From: Belliella baltica DSM 15883
GTDB taxonomy: Bacteria > Bacteroidota > Bacteroidia > Cytophagales > Cyclobacteriaceae
DNA length: 64,000 nucleotides
Reading direction: 5' to 3'
Assembly: GCF_000265405.1 (NCBI RefSeq)
Contig: NC_018010.1
Span: forward strand, 744,001 to 808,000
Shown: piece by piece, positions 54,030 through 64,000 of the stretch
Position numbering within the stretch: the first letter of the stretch is position 1
Layout: every line of letters starts with the position of its first letter
Program-made: the position numbers and the translations under genes
Notes under the pieces: generated by a model
Seen by the model: only the letters and a program-made list of their open reading frames with translations
What the model was told of the DNA's origin: nothing
Databases searched by the model: none

Positions 54030-55319
54030 ATGAGTAATCAAATCAATTTTGAATACAGTTTGGATTTTGCCCAAAAAATGGATGAAAAAGATCCACTCAA
54101 GTCATTTCGGTCAAAATTTTTCTTCCCGAAAGTAGAGGACAAAGAAGCAATCTACTTTTGTGGCAACTCACTTGGTTTACAACCCAAAACTACGCAAAAT
54201 TATATTCAAAAAGAGTTGAGTAATTGGGCTGAGATGGCTGTTGATGGGCATTTCCACGGAGAAGATGCGTGGTATCATATTCGAAAAAAATCTAAACCAG
54301 CACTTGCCGAAATTGTAGGAGCACATGAGCACGAGGTGGTCGCGATGAATAATTTGACTTCAAACCTACACTTTTTGATGGTTTCATTCTATCGGCCAAA
54401 TGCAAAACGATTTAAAATAATCACAGAAGCAGGAGCATTTCCTTCCGACATGTACATGTTGGAAACTCAAGTAAAATTTCATGGACTAGACCCCAATAAA
54501 GCAATTGTCGAATTAGCTCCTAGGGATGGAGAGCATACACTACGAACGGAGGATATTCTTCAATCGATCAAAGAACAAGGTGAGGAACTGGCTTTAGTAA
54601 TGATGGCAGGGCTGCAATATTACACAGGTCAAGTTTTTGATATGAAAGCAATTGCTCAAGCCGTAAAAGATGAAGGAGCTTTTGTTGGATTTGATTTAGC
54701 TCATGCAGCTGGCAATGTTCCTTTGGCTTTACACGATTGGGGTGTGGATTTTGCTACATGGTGTAGTTATAAATACATGAACTCTGGTCCAGGGAATGTT
54801 TCGGGGATATTTGTTCATGAAAATCATGCTGAAAAACCTGACATGATACGTTTCGCAGGATGGTGGGGTCATGATGAAGGGGAGCGATTCAAAATGGAAA
54901 AAGGCTTCAAGCCTATGTTTGGTGCTGACGGTTGGCAACTTGCCAACTCTAATGTGTTGGCATTGGCAGCGCATCAAGCTTCTTTAGATATATTTCAACA
55001 GGCTGGAATTAAAACTTTAAGAGAAAAAAGTGAAACTTTAACCTCATATCTTGAGTTTTTAATTCAAAAAATAAGTGGAAATAGTGGTGTACTTGAAATA
55101 ATTACACCCAAAAACATAAACGAGCGCGGCTGTCAATTATCTTTGCTCGTTCATAAAGGCGGGAAGGCTGTTTTCGATGAGTTTTATAAAAACGGCATTG
55201 TTGGAGATTGGAGAAATCCAAATGTGATTAGAATAGCTCCTACACCCCTTTATAACAGCTATGAAGATGTGTTTAGATTTGCCAAAATCCTAGAGCAATC
55301 ACTGCAAAAGTTTGCGTGA
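54030..55319 (+). CDS. kynU: Kynureninase
   Basis: A 429-residue PLP enzyme that cleaves kynurenine or 3-hydroxykynurenine to (3-hydroxy)anthranilate and alanine. It has FCGNSLGLQPK at the start, the cofactor Asp in GFDLAHAAGNVPL, and the PLP Lys in CSYKYMNSGPG near residue 246. The ATG at 54030 is used; the longer frame runs through the previous gene. Confidence 0.96.
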   Translation: MSNQINFEYSLDFAQKMDEKDPLKSFRSKFFFPKVEDKEAIYFCGNSLGLQPKTTQNYIQKELSNWAEMAVDGHFHGEDAWYHIRKKSKPALAEIVGAHEHEVVAMNNLTSNLHFLMVSFYRPNAKRFKIITEAGAFPSDMYMLETQVKFHGLDPNKAIVELAPRDGEHTLRTEDILQSIKEQGEELALVMMAGLQYYTGQVFDMKAIAQAVKDEGAFVGFDLAHAAGNVPLALHDWGVDFATWCSYKYMNSGPGNVSGIFVHENHAEKPDMIRFAGWWGHDEGERFKMEKGFKPMFGADGWQLANSNVLALAAHQASLDIFQQAGIKTLREKSETLTSYLEFLIQKISGNSGVLEIITPKNINERGCQLSLLVHKGGKAVFDEFYKNGIVGDWRNPNVIRIAPTPLYNSYEDVFRFAKILEQSLQKFA

Positions 55320-55344
55320 AAAGAAAGGTATTGAAAAGGAAGTA

Positions 55345-56697
55345 ATGGAAAAAAACGATATAAGCATTTTAGGTGCTGGCTTGATAGGATCACTTTTGAG
55401 TATTTATTTGAAAAAAAGAGGTTTGGATGTGTCTCTCTATGAAAAAAGAGAAGACAATAGAAAATCTCAATACAAAGAAGAGGGCAGGTCCATCAATATG
55501 GCTTTGAGTGATAGAGGGTGGAAGGCATTGGAAAAAATTGGGCTTAAAGACAAAATTATGCCTTTGGCTATCCCGATGTATGGACGAAAAGTTCATGATG
55601 AACACGGTAAAACCACCTTTATGCCTTATGGCAAAGATAATCAAGCAATTTACTCCATCTCGAGAGGTCGATTCAATAGAGTATTAATTGATGAAGCGGA
55701 AAAAGAAGGTGTGAAGATGAATTTTGGCCATCGATGTGACTACATTAACCTACACAAAAATGAGATGCATTTTGCAGTGGGTTTTGAAAAAAATCGTGTT
55801 TTTTCGAATATTATAATTGGAGCAGATGGAGCATATAGTGCTTTAAGAATGGCAATGCAAAAGCAGGGTCGATTCAATTACAAGCAAGAATACATCTCCC
55901 ATGGCTACAAAGAATTGACAATACCTGCGACTCCAAATGGGGAATTTGCAATGGATCCAAATGCACTTCACATTTGGCCAAGAGGGAAATTCATGCTGAT
56001 CGCCCTTCCCAACCCAGATAAATCATTTACCTGTACTTTATTTTTACCTTTTGAAGGTACTAAAGTTTGCTTTGACAAAATCAATGACAAGCAGGATGTG
56101 ATAGGCGTATTTAAGACATATTTTGATGATGCTTATCAAGTAATGCCAAATCTTGCTGAGGAATTTCTAAGAAACCCAACTTCAGCACTGATCAATATAG
56201 AATGCTATCCTTGGGTTCAAGACAAGGCTTTGTTGATCGGTGATGCGTCACATGCCATGGTTCCTTTTTATGGACAAGGAATGAATTGTGGATTTGAGGA
56301 TTGCTTTATCTTGGATAGCTTGATCGATAAATATGGAACTACTGCTTGGGATTTGATTTTTGCAAAATTCCAAAAAAACAGAAAACCTGATACAGATGCG
56401 ATTTGCCAATTGGCATTGGAAAACTTCACAGAAATGAGAGATGCTGTAGCTGATCCTAAGTTTATTATCAGAAAGAAAATAGAAGCAAAACTACACAGTC
56501 TCTATCCAAAAGACTGGATACCTCTCTACACTATGGTGACATTCTCAGATATGCCATATTCTGAAGCTTATGCTCAAGGAAAGCTACAAGAAAGCATTAT
56601 GGACAAAGTGATGTCTAATCCTCTAATCACTCAAAATTGGGACAAACTGGATTATGGAGACATCATAGATCAAATGGATGCAGCAAAAGCAGTTTAA
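55345..56697 (+). CDS. kmo: Kynurenine 3-monooxygenase
   Basis: A 450-residue FAD monooxygenase that hydroxylates kynurenine. The FAD motif is SILGAGLIGSLLSIYL, then GRSINMALSDRGW and the DG motif IGADGAYSALR; the second FAD motif is GDASHAMVPFYGQGMN near residue 300. With the two genes upstream it supplies the tail of a kynurenine route to quinolinate for NAD; tryptophan dioxygenase and kynurenine formamidase are not in the window. Confidence 0.95.
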   Translation: MEKNDISILGAGLIGSLLSIYLKKRGLDVSLYEKREDNRKSQYKEEGRSINMALSDRGWKALEKIGLKDKIMPLAIPMYGRKVHDEHGKTTFMPYGKDNQAIYSISRGRFNRVLIDEAEKEGVKMNFGHRCDYINLHKNEMHFAVGFEKNRVFSNIIIGADGAYSALRMAMQKQGRFNYKQEYISHGYKELTIPATPNGEFAMDPNALHIWPRGKFMLIALPNPDKSFTCTLFLPFEGTKVCFDKINDKQDVIGVFKTYFDDAYQVMPNLAEEFLRNPTSALINIECYPWVQDKALLIGDASHAMVPFYGQGMNCGFEDCFILDSLIDKYGTTAWDLIFAKFQKNRKPDTDAICQLALENFTEMRDAVADPKFIIRKKIEAKLHSLYPKDWIPLYTMVTFSDMPYSEAYAQGKLQESIMDKVMSNPLITQNWDKLDYGDIIDQMDAAKAV

Positions 56698-57380
56698 CAA
56701 CCTCAAAACAGGAGATTTCTTTAACCCATGGTTCACGCCTCGTCGCTCAAAGATTGTAAACTTTGATTTTCCTTGAAGGGTTATTCAATAACTCTTCAAA
56801 GTTCATGATTTCAAATGAAGCTTTACTAGAAAATTTTACAAGGATAAACCAAGAAAAGTAGATCCATAAGTCAGTAATATTAAAATGCTGACTTTATCTG
56901 ACATGTTACTTAATTATTACCAATTGAATTATCCTGTTAAGAAATTGACCTATTATTTTATAAAAAGCACATCTTCTTCTAGCTTAAAGGAAATTTAAAA
57001 TTTTAAGAGAGATTGCAACCAAATTTTATTCTATTTGAAATACATATTTGATAACACAAAGTCGTAACGCAGACCTCTTTCTTTTGTTTATCCACTGATC
57101 AAAATCCTTTAAAATGAGCCGCATTCGTAGATAGTAAAAAGCAAGGTTTTTTTATCCACATTTTCATTAAGTTATCAACATCAGTAAGCGAACTAGTCAT
57201 AACTATCTGTAAATCAATATTATAAAACATTTTTTTAAACCCTAATTTTGTGGATAAAAGACCGTAACTGAGAAATTTAAATTCAACTAGTCCTTCTAAA
57301 AAGTGGATAAATTAACCAAACAAAATAAAATTTTAAATTGAGTAATCTTATTTTTTTTATATTCTTGCCAACTCTCATTT
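56698..57380. other. Gene-free AT-rich region with DnaA-box cluster, candidate oriC
   Basis: No credible gene in 683 bp. Five DnaA-box-like 9-mers lie within 223 bp: TTATCCACT at 57088 (+), TTATCCACA at 57152 (+), TTATCAACA at 57172 (+), TGTGGATAA at 57249 (-) and AGTGGATAA at 57302 (-). Two are perfect matches to TTATNCACA. An AT-only-like stretch (57315-57364) follows and could unwind. The upstream half (56698-57080) shows no features beyond a short inverted repeat near 56776. The origin call is inference. Confidence 0.5.
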
Positions 57381-58781
57381 TCATTTGAGCAAGTATATCC
57401 CATTAGCTTCTTCTTGGTATAAATTATTGAGCAAGGGAACTCGGTCAGTCAATCCTGCAAAAACGCCTTCTTGATCTATAATAAGATCTGGCTTCTCTGT
57501 AAAAAACTCTTGATAAACAGCAGCCATATCTGCAAAATCATCGAAGTCTTTTAAAATCCTATTTGACAACTTACTATTCAGATAGGATGCTCCTAGGCTA
57601 GCCTCTTTATAATAGGCAATATCATCTCCAAGTACTAAAATCTTTTTTCCCCTAGCTATTTGATGTTTTTCTTGATAGACAATAGCATAAGAATCAAAAT
57701 TACCAGCGCTATTTTGAAATATAAACCAGCCATATCCTACCAGAGGAATCCCCAAAAAGAATAAAATAACAAAAATTTGCAAGACCCTTTTTTGAGTTAG
57801 ATAAATAAAAATTTGATTAATAAAATAAGTCAAGGCAGGAAGTAAAATAATCCATTGGTATGGTGTCCTTCGATTAGTCAAAAACACTGAACTGATTGCA
57901 AACAAAAGAAAAATAAAAATCAACTGCCGCTGCTTTTGTTGATTGACTGTGATAAGCTTAAACCACAGGCCGACAAAATAGCCTATCAATGCCAAAGCTA
58001 CTGGTAAGGCAAAAAGCAATCCGGTGTCCTCAATACTAATATGTTGATATACCTCAAGAATACGTGTAGCAAAAAAATATTCAAAAATAAAGTCAGGTAA
58101 TGCATCTATCCAAAAATAATAAAGACCAACCAATACAATAGGAAGAAAATAGCCCACCAATGCCAAAACAAATTGATTGAAAGTAAACCCACTTACTATT
58201 ACTCCTGAAACTACCAAGAAAGGTAAAAAAACAACCAGTGGAAAATGGAAACAAGCTGCAATACCACCAAAAACCCCTACCAGCAACACTGAATCAGAGC
58301 CTTCTTTCTGTAAAACTGTCTGAGAAAATAATTGTCCTAAAGCAAGTAATATAAAAGTACTCCCCATCAAAGCTGGTGAAAGAGTAAGAAAGTCATAAGA
58401 AAGATGAAATAAAACCACCATTATAGCAGCAGGTATGTAGGTGTTTTCTTCAAAAGACTTATATCTAATAAACAATGAATTGATATAAGTTACTTGAAAC
58501 AAAATCACCAATGCCGCCAAGAGCCTAAGAGCTGTTAAGCTTTTTCCAAAGATTAAATGAATTATCCAATACACTCCAGCAGATAATGGCCCTGTATCAT
58601 CCACAACATCCTTATACATATGATTCCCATCTGCAAGCCTTTCACCTGCTAACATCCAAATCAGTTCAGGTTGCAACATAGGCACATCTAAAATCCAAAA
58701 ATATGTCCCACTGAGTATAACCAATATGATTAAAATACCAATCAATCTGAAGGGGTCGTTGATTCTGAAAAATCGTAGCAA
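57381..58781 (-). CDS. Polytopic membrane protein, GT-C glycosyltransferase-like
   Basis: A 466-residue protein with about eleven hydrophobic segments. The first extracytoplasmic loop is long and carries GERLADGNHMYKDVVDDTGP, reminiscent of the loop that precedes acidic residues in GT-C glycosyltransferases. The C-terminal 90 residues are soluble (KHQIARGKKILVLGDDIAYY). I cannot assign a substrate. It is divergent from rbfA and ends at the AT-rich candidate origin. Confidence 0.6.
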   Translation of the reverse strand: MLRFFRINDPFRLIGILIILVILSGTYFWILDVPMLQPELIWMLAGERLADGNHMYKDVVDDTGPLSAGVYWIIHLIFGKSLTALRLLAALVILFQVTYINSLFIRYKSFEENTYIPAAIMVVLFHLSYDFLTLSPALMGSTFILLALGQLFSQTVLQKEGSDSVLLVGVFGGIAACFHFPLVVFLPFLVVSGVIVSGFTFNQFVLALVGYFLPIVLVGLYYFWIDALPDFIFEYFFATRILEVYQHISIEDTGLLFALPVALALIGYFVGLWFKLITVNQQKQRQLIFIFLLFAISSVFLTNRRTPYQWIILLPALTYFINQIFIYLTQKRVLQIFVILFFLGIPLVGYGWFIFQNSAGNFDSYAIVYQEKHQIARGKKILVLGDDIAYYKEASLGASYLNSKLSNRILKDFDDFADMAAVYQEFFTEKPDLIIDQEGVFAGLTDRVPLLNNLYQEEANGIYLLK

Positions 58782-58874
58782 AATAGGATTTATATTGAGT
58801 GGTGGAACAATCGGAACATACGAAATTAAAGGTTACTCATTTAATTCACTAAATTTGTACCAACTATTATTAAT

Positions 58875-59252
58875 ATGGAAAGTAAAAGACAACAAAAATA
58901 TTCAAAGCTAATCCAGAAAGAGCTTGGAGAAATTTTTCAAAAGGAAGCAAAACCATTGGTAGGTAATGCAATGGTAACAATAGTGAGAGTAATTATGAGT
59001 CCCGATTTGAGTGTTGCTAAGATCAATTTAAGTTTGCTCTTAGCCAATAATCAAGAACTTTTTGATAAAATCAATGATCATAAAAAAGAAATCAGAAAGC
59101 ATCTTGGAAGACGCATTGGAAAAAGTGTGAGAATCATTCCAGAGATTGCTTTCTTTATGGACGAGTCCGCTTCTTATGCACAGCACATGGATAAAATTAT
59201 TTCATCTTTAGACATCCCAGAAGCCTCCGCAGACGACGAAGAAGAAGATTAA
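58875..59252 (+). CDS. rbfA: Ribosome-binding factor A
   Basis: A 125-residue KH-fold protein for late 30S maturation. The start MESKRQQKYSKLIQKELGEIF and the conserved VRVIMSPDLSVAKINLSLL and RIIPEIAFFMDESASY blocks are typical. It has an acidic C-terminal tail. It is followed after 20 nt by the FtsX-like permease gene. Confidence 0.93.
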   Translation: MESKRQQKYSKLIQKELGEIFQKEAKPLVGNAMVTIVRVIMSPDLSVAKINLSLLLANNQELFDKINDHKKEIRKHLGRRIGKSVRIIPEIAFFMDESASYAQHMDKIISSLDIPEASADDEEED

Positions 59253-59272
59253 TCATCAGAAAATTTAAGACT

Positions 59273-60496
59273 TTGAATCTTTCCTTTTTCATAGCATCTA
59301 GATATTTCCGAAGTAAAAAAAAACGGAATTTCATCACCATCCTATCGCGCATTTCTATGATTGGGGTGGCAGTGGGAACAATGGCTTTGGTGATTGTTCT
59401 TTCTGTTTTCAATGGCCTCGAGGATCTAATTAGGAGTTTATATGCATCTTTTGATGCGGAATTGAAAATCGAATCTGTAAAAGGAAAGTCATTTGAAGTC
59501 ACGGATGATTGGCTTCAACAGATTAGAGATACTGAGGGGGTTGAAATTCTGACAGAAGTCATAGAAGATAATGCTCTTTTCAAATACAAAGATTATCAAC
59601 ATCTTGCTAGACTCAAGGGCGTTTCTGAAAATTACCTGAAGCAGGGTCGTTTTAATGAAGGTTACATTTGGGGGGAATTAGAGCTGGGCACTGAATCGCA
59701 ACCTAAAGCAATCATTGGAAGAGGGGTTGGTTTTTATTTATCCATGGACTTAGACAATGAATTTGAATTACTTCAGGTTTTCTATCCCAAAGCTCCTAGA
59801 AATGCTGGAACTTTAGATCCAAGGCAACTTTATTCAAGAGATGTAATCAAGCCATCGGCATTTTTCAGTATTGAAAAAGAGTTTGATGATAATTACATCA
59901 TTGCTCCTCTTAATTTTGTTAAGAACCTACTCAATTACGGTCAAAAACGAACTTCAATTGAAATTAAAGTCAAGGAAGGATTCAGCATTTCCTCAGTCAA
60001 AAAACGATTGAAAACTGTCCTTGGTGAAGACTTTTCGGTCAAAGACACAGATGAACAACATGCTGGACTTCTACGGACTATTAAAGTTGAAAAGCTTTTT
60101 GTCTTTATAACCTTAAGTTTCATTCTTGCTGTCGCTTCTTTCAATATTTTCTTCTCTTTATCTATGATGGCAATCGAAAAGAAAAAAGATACAGCGGTAT
60201 TAATAGCTATGGGTGCGAAAGCCAAATTGATCAAGAAAATTTATATCAAACAAGGTGCTATTATCGCATTTTCAGGTGCTACAATAGGGTTATTTTTAGG
60301 GTTTATCGTTTGTTTAATCCAGGACACTTATGGCATAGTCTCTTTAGGAATCAGCTCTTCTGTAATCGACAATTACCCGGTAAAAATGATTTGGACAGAT
60401 TTTTTGTGGACTAGTGTCGCAGTAATTACGATCACATTTCTTGCTTCCTATAGACCTGCGGTGATCGCTTCGAAAGTAAAATCGACAGATCTTTAA
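59273..60496 (+). CDS. FtsX-like ABC permease (LolC/LolE type)
   Basis: A 407-residue permease with four transmembrane helices: one near residue 25-45 (ISMIGVAVGTMALVIVLSVF), and three in the last 140 residues. The large periplasmic domain lies between. The layout and FIASRYFRSKKKRNFITILS match LolC/LolE, which extract lipoproteins for outer-membrane transport. The start codon is TTG. No ATPase gene is adjacent. Confidence 0.85.
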   Translation: MNLSFFIASRYFRSKKKRNFITILSRISMIGVAVGTMALVIVLSVFNGLEDLIRSLYASFDAELKIESVKGKSFEVTDDWLQQIRDTEGVEILTEVIEDNALFKYKDYQHLARLKGVSENYLKQGRFNEGYIWGELELGTESQPKAIIGRGVGFYLSMDLDNEFELLQVFYPKAPRNAGTLDPRQLYSRDVIKPSAFFSIEKEFDDNYIIAPLNFVKNLLNYGQKRTSIEIKVKEGFSISSVKKRLKTVLGEDFSVKDTDEQHAGLLRTIKVEKLFVFITLSFILAVASFNIFFSLSMMAIEKKKDTAVLIAMGAKAKLIKKIYIKQGAIIAFSGATIGLFLGFIVCLIQDTYGIVSLGISSSVIDNYPVKMIWTDFLWTSVAVITITFLASYRPAVIASKVKSTDL

Positions 60497-60561
60497 TTCA
60501 CTTGAAACTACCTTAATCAACTGAAAAAACTGAGTCGATTTAACACAAAATACAGATACTT

Positions 60562-62094
60562 TTAATCAGCTTTATCCATTAATTTTAATATCTCCTCGAT
60601 ATGTTCTCTCGTGTTTGATAGTCTTGGAACTTTGTTTTGCCCGCCTAGCTTTCCTCTAGATCTCAACCATGATTCAAATATTCCTTCATTTACAAAATGA
60701 ACTTTTGGAGAAGTTAATGCTAAATCCTTATAACGTTTGGCATCATAATCAGAATTAATTTCTCTCAATGAATCATCCAGTAATTTCACAAAATACTGAG
60801 GATCTTCTGGCATTGTCTTGAATTCAATGATCCATTCATGGGCTCCTTTGGACTTTGCCCCATCGAAATATACTGGAGCAGCAGTGAAATTTGTAATGGT
60901 AGAATGGGTGTTTTCTGCAGCAACTTGAATGGCCTTTTCTGCATTTTCTACAATAACTTCCTCTCCGAATGCATTGATAAAATGTTTCGTTCTTCCCGAA
61001 ATTTTAATTCTATATGGAGACGTGTTAGTGAATTTCACTGTATCACCGATTTTGTATCTCCAAAGACCGGCATTTGTAGAAATTAAGATGGCGTAATTTT
61101 TTTCCTTTTCAACCTCACAAAGAGGTATCACTTTTGGGTCATCATTTTCCCATTCTTCCATTGGAATGAATTCATAAAATATTCCGTAGTCCAACATCAA
61201 AAGCAACTCATCTGAATCCTTCTGATCTTGAATTCCAAAAAAGCCTTCGGAAGCATTGTAAGTTTCCATATAGTGCATTTTCTCTGAAGGAATAAGCTCT
61301 TTGAAAAGCGCTCTATAGGGCCCAAATGCCACTGCTCCATGGAAAAATACTTCAAGGTTTGGCCAAATTTCAAGAATATGATTTGCTTTTTTTAACTCTA
61401 AAATCTTTTGTAGCAATACAATAGTCCAAGTAGGAACACCAGAGATACTGGTAACATTCTCGTTCATTACTTCTCGCGCCATGCGATCAATCTTTGCTTC
61501 CCATTCTCCCATCAATGCCACATTTAACTGTGGCGTTCTAGCCATTTGAACCCAAATAGGTAAATTATGTGTAATCACTGCAGATATATCACCCACTTTA
61601 CTTGCAAGCTTGGGTGAAATTGGATTGGGGGCCAAGCTTCCACCTATAGTCAATGCCTTTCCAGAAAAAAGCTTGCTCTCTGGATAATTATTAACATAGT
61701 GCGAAATCATATCCTTCCCTCCTTTAAAATGGCACTCTTCCAAGGATTCTTGAGAAACAGGTATGTATTTGCTTCTGCTTGCAGTCGTGCCAGATGATTT
61801 AGAAAACCACTCAATTTCTGATTTCCAGATGGTATTTTGATGCCCTTCCATAGTTCTTTCTATATAAGGCTTCATTTGTTCATAATCATGAATGGGGACT
61901 TGTGCAGCAAAATCTTTGTAATCTTTGATTTTAGAAAAATTATATTTCTTGCCAAATTCTGTTCTCTTAGCGGAATGAATGAGCTCACCCAAAATTTCTT
62001 CTTGAACTTCTATTGGGTGTTGCTTAAAGTTATTGATTTGACCTATACGGCTTTTGAAAATCCAGGTCATAAAAGAATTAACTACTTCCATCAA
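60562..62094 (-). CDS. GH3 auxin-responsive promoter family protein
   Basis: A 510-residue ANL-type adenylating enzyme. [15 protein letters not shown] is the phosphate-binding motif, with [12 protein letters not shown] and [13 protein letters not shown] further on. Plant GH3 proteins conjugate amino acids to acyl acids; the bacterial substrate is unknown. Its start overlaps the stop of lptB by 4 nt, so it is the third gene of a recJ-lptB-GH3 operon. Confidence 0.88.
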   Translation of the reverse strand: MMEVVNSFMTWIFKSRIGQINNFKQHPIEVQEEILGELIHSAKRTEFGKKYNFSKIKDYKDFAAQVPIHDYEQMKPYIERTMEGHQNTIWKSEIEWFSKSSGTTASRSKYIPVSQESLEECHFKGGKDMISHYVNNYPESKLFSGKALTIGGSLAPNPISPKLASKVGDISAVITHNLPIWVQMARTPQLNVALMGEWEAKIDRMAREVMNENVTSISGVPTWTIVLLQKILELKKANHILEIWPNLEVFFHGAVAFGPYRALFKELIPSEKMHYMETYNASEGFFGIQDQKDSDELLLMLDYGIFYEFIPMEEWENDDPKVIPLCEVEKEKNYAILISTNAGLWRYKIGDTVKFTNTSPYRIKISGRTKHFINAFGEEVIVENAEKAIQVAAENTHSTITNFTAAPVYFDGAKSKGAHEWIIEFKTMPEDPQYFVKLLDDSLREINSDYDAKRYKDLALTSPKVHFVNEGIFESWLRSRGKLGGQNKVPRLSNTREHIEEILKLMDKAD

Positions 62095-62831
62095 TTAAAT
62101 ACTTTACGTTTTAATTCGAAATTCTGACCTAAATAAACTCTTCTTACTTGCTCATCTGCGGCTAGTTCTTCTGCTGTCCCTGCTTTTAGTAATTGACCCT
62201 CAAACATCAAGTACGCCCTGTCAGTGATAGAAAGCGTTTCATTCACATTGTGATCTGTAATCAATATCCCAATATTTTTGGTCTTCAATTTGGCAACTAT
62301 AGTTTGAATTTCCTCCACAGCAATTGGATCTACTCCGGCAAATGGTTCATCTAAAAGAACAAACTTAGGATCCACTGCTAAAGCTCGAGCAATTTCCGTT
62401 CTCCTTCTTTCGCCTCCTGAAAGGACCATTCCTAGATTTTTTCGCACATGGGTCAAGGAAAATTCTTCCAACAAACTATCTACTTTTTCTTTTCTTTCAG
62501 CTTTTTTCATCTTAGTCATTTCTAAGACAGCCATAATATTTTCTTCAACTGAAAGCTTTCGAAAAACCGAGGCTTCCTGAGCTAAATATCCAATTCCTAA
62601 TTGTGCTCTTTTGTACATAGGAAGGGAAGTAATATTATTTTCATCTAAAAAAATCTGCCCTTCATTGGGCTGAATCAAGCCAACAATCATATAAAATGAG
62701 GTCGTTTTACCTGCTCCATTTGGACCAAGCAAACCAACAATTTCTCCCTGCTTGACCTCTACAGAAATATTATTAACTACTTTTCTTCCCTTATAAATTT
62801 TGACCAGATTATCTGCCTTTAAAATCATCAT
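62091..62831 (-). CDS. lptB: LPS export ABC transporter ATP-binding protein LptB
   Basis: A 246-residue ABC ATPase that powers lipopolysaccharide extraction with LptFG. Walker A is [15 protein letters not shown] near residue 34; the signature is [15 protein letters not shown]; Walker B is [12 protein letters not shown]; the switch His is in ITDHNVNET. Two consecutive ATG codons give starts at 62831 or 62828. It lies 2 nt from recJ. Confidence 0.94.
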   Translation of the reverse strand: MMILKADNLVKIYKGRKVVNNISVEVKQGEIVGLLGPNGAGKTTSFYMIVGLIQPNEGQIFLDENNITSLPMYKRAQLGIGYLAQEASVFRKLSVEENIMAVLEMTKMKKAERKEKVDSLLEEFSLTHVRKNLGMVLSGGERRRTEIARALAVDPKFVLLDEPFAGVDPIAVEEIQTIVAKLKTKNIGILITDHNVNETLSITDRAYLMFEGQLLKAGTAEELAADEQVRRVYLGQNFELKRKVFN

Positions 62832-62833
62832 AT

Positions 62834-64000
62834 TTAATCAAATTTTATGTCTTTGACGTAAAGTTGCAAGCTACTATTATTTCTGAAGGTATTCTCTCGA
62901 ATTTCAAAAGCAAGATCAAATCTCATCTTTTGTTTGAGCATTTTATAAACAATCTCATCTTCATACTTTGTACGATCTGCCATTCCAAAAGCAATGCAAA
63001 CAGGCTTTGTAACTTGACCATTCTGAACGACATTGAAACGAAGATGTTTCTCTTTCAATATCCGAACATCCTCAGCATATACTTGATTGGCATAAAATAT
63101 AGGCTCTGGATTTCCTGGACCAAAAGGCGCCATTTGTTTGAGAATATTGTAGAATTTGTAATTAATCTGATCTAATAAAATCTCATCATCAATTTCCAAG
63201 ACTGGCATCATGTGGACTTCCCTAATTCGGGCACTGACGACTTCCTCAAACTTCTGTTGAAAAGCAGCTACTTTATCCACAGCCATAGTAAGACCTGCTG
63301 CATATTTATGACCACCAAATTGCTCTAAAAGCTCACTACATTCACTGATAGCTTCGTAAATATTGAAATCATAGACTGATCTAGCACTTCCTGTGGCTTT
63401 ATTATTTGATTCTGTGAGGATGATAGTAGGTCGATAGTACTTTTCAATACAGCGCGAAGCGACTATTCCTATGACTCCTTTATGCCAGTCTTCTTTATAA
63501 AGCACCGTTGATTTCATTTGGGCCACGGTGTCTTGCTCCTCTATCATTTGCAATGCTTCTCTTGTGATATTTTCATCAAAATTTTTCCTTGCTGCATTCA
63601 CAGTATCTACGGCTTCTGCCTGCTTCATTGCATCATCCAAATCTTTGGAAATCAACAATTCTACTGAAGCTTTGGCGTGCTCCAACCTTCCAGAAGCATT
63701 GATTCTTGGACCGATTTTAAATACAATATCAGAGATTTCAATTTCTTTCTCAATTCTGCTTTTGAGAATCAGTGCCTTGATTCCAGGTCTTGGGTTATTA
63801 TTTAATCTTTCTAATCCATAAAAAGTCAAAATTCTGTTTTCCCCTGTAATCGGAACAATATCGGCTGCTATACTAATTGCCAACAAATCAAGATAAGAAA
63901 TAACTTGTGCGAGATCCTTACCTGTTTTTTGGGCATAGCCTTGGATCAACTTAAAACCTACCCCACAACCACTGAGCTCTTTGTATGGATAAGCACAATC
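62834..64000 (-). CDS. recJ: Single-stranded-DNA exonuclease RecJ, C-terminal part (runs off right edge)
   Basis: The frame is open to the window edge, continuing past an internal ATG with [20 protein letters not shown], which belongs to the DHH-domain side of RecJ. The DHHA1 portion includes [33 protein letters not shown] and [14 protein letters not shown]. The C-terminal OB-type part ends the protein. The N-terminal DHH motifs lie outside. It heads the operon recJ-lptB-GH3. Confidence 0.95.
   Translation of the reverse strand, partial: DCAYPYKELSGCGVGFKLIQGYAQKTGKDLAQVISYLDLLAISIAADIVPITGENRILTFYGLERLNNNPRPGIKALILKSRIEKEIEISDIVFKIGPRINASGRLEHAKASVELLISKDLDDAMKQAEAVDTVNAARKNFDENITREALQMIEEQDTVAQMKSTVLYKEDWHKGVIGIVASRCIEKYYRPTIILTESNNKATGSARSVYDFNIYEAISECSELLEQFGGHKYAAGLTMAVDKVAAFQQKFEEVVSARIREVHMMPVLEIDDEILLDQINYKFYNILKQMAPFGPGNPEPIFYANQVYAEDVRILKEKHLRFNVVQNGQVTKPVCIAFGMADRTKYEDEIVYKMLKQKMRFDLAFEIRENTFRNNSSLQLYVKDIKFD

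Overview
The window looks like a chromosomal segment of a low-GC Bacteroidota bacterium, most likely order Cytophagales, family Cyclobacteriaceae (an Algoriphagus/Belliella-type organism). The family assignment is inference. It rests on Bacteroidota-type promoters (TAnnTTTG -7 elements), frequent TTG starts, many secreted lipoproteins with a Cys lipobox, a CcmB-C-D-E-F cytochrome c cluster, a lamin-tail surface protein, and a kynurenine-to-quinolinate route. No phage, transposase, CRISPR array, rRNA or tRNA was recognised.

Layout. 1-7 kb: partial pirin, acyl-ACP desaturase, a beta-propeller lipoprotein, a lipoprotein M19 dipeptidase, and a large hybrid sensor kinase. 7-13 kb: a coiled-coil secreted protein, clpB, and an ECF sigma / membrane protein / outer-membrane protein operon. 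13-17 kb: a D-amino-acid dehydrogenase and a hydroxyproline epimerase separated by an oppositely oriented AAA/DUF4143 ATPase with a 33-bp tandem repeat in front of it. 17-22 kb: ccmF-E-D-C-B (no ccmA here), with a CxxxY-type CcmE. 22-25 kb: DUF2200, small membrane genes, 11-bp-period repeat arrays, then htpG.

25.2-29.1 kb is the most unusual region. A 729-bp unit (last 130 bp of htpG plus a 599-bp leader) occurs twice, 1753 bp apart. Similarity ends at the start codon of two unrelated small secreted four-cysteine peptide genes. Each peptide gene is followed by a hairpin and then by a secreted protein or lipoprotein gene. Each leader carries a promoter-like element whose spacer holds a poly-G tract, G8 in one copy and G9 in the other, giving 19 and 20 bp spacers, which suggests phase variation. 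The htpG fragments differ only at synonymous sites, and the loop of the terminator after htpG is exactly inverted between copies. I infer a cassette site at the htpG 3' end that accepts alternative peptide/partner modules by homologous recombination.

29-37 kb: a decayed stretch, a second ECF operon whose third gene combines a Spy-like region with a mini TonB-plug motif, ThuA, and a compact operon of MFS transporter, trehalase, SDR and VanX-type dipeptidase. 37-48 kb: SprT-like protein, scpB, DksA-like protein, an unlisted 51-aa gene, a 1112-aa lamin-tail protein, asd, a THUMP-like methyltransferase, a RhuM remnant, pheS, an RsmB-like methyltransferase, a frameshifted membrane gene, and prmC. 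49-57 kb: a two-component system, a thiamine-pyrophosphokinase-like protein, a cytosolic M19 dipeptidase, and the kynurenine genes (3-hydroxyanthranilate dioxygenase, kynU, kmo). 56.7-57.4 kb is a gene-free AT-rich stretch with five DnaA-box-like sites and is a candidate oriC. 57-64 kb: a polytopic membrane protein, rbfA, a LolC/E-like permease, and a GH3-family/lptB/recJ operon, with recJ running off the right edge.
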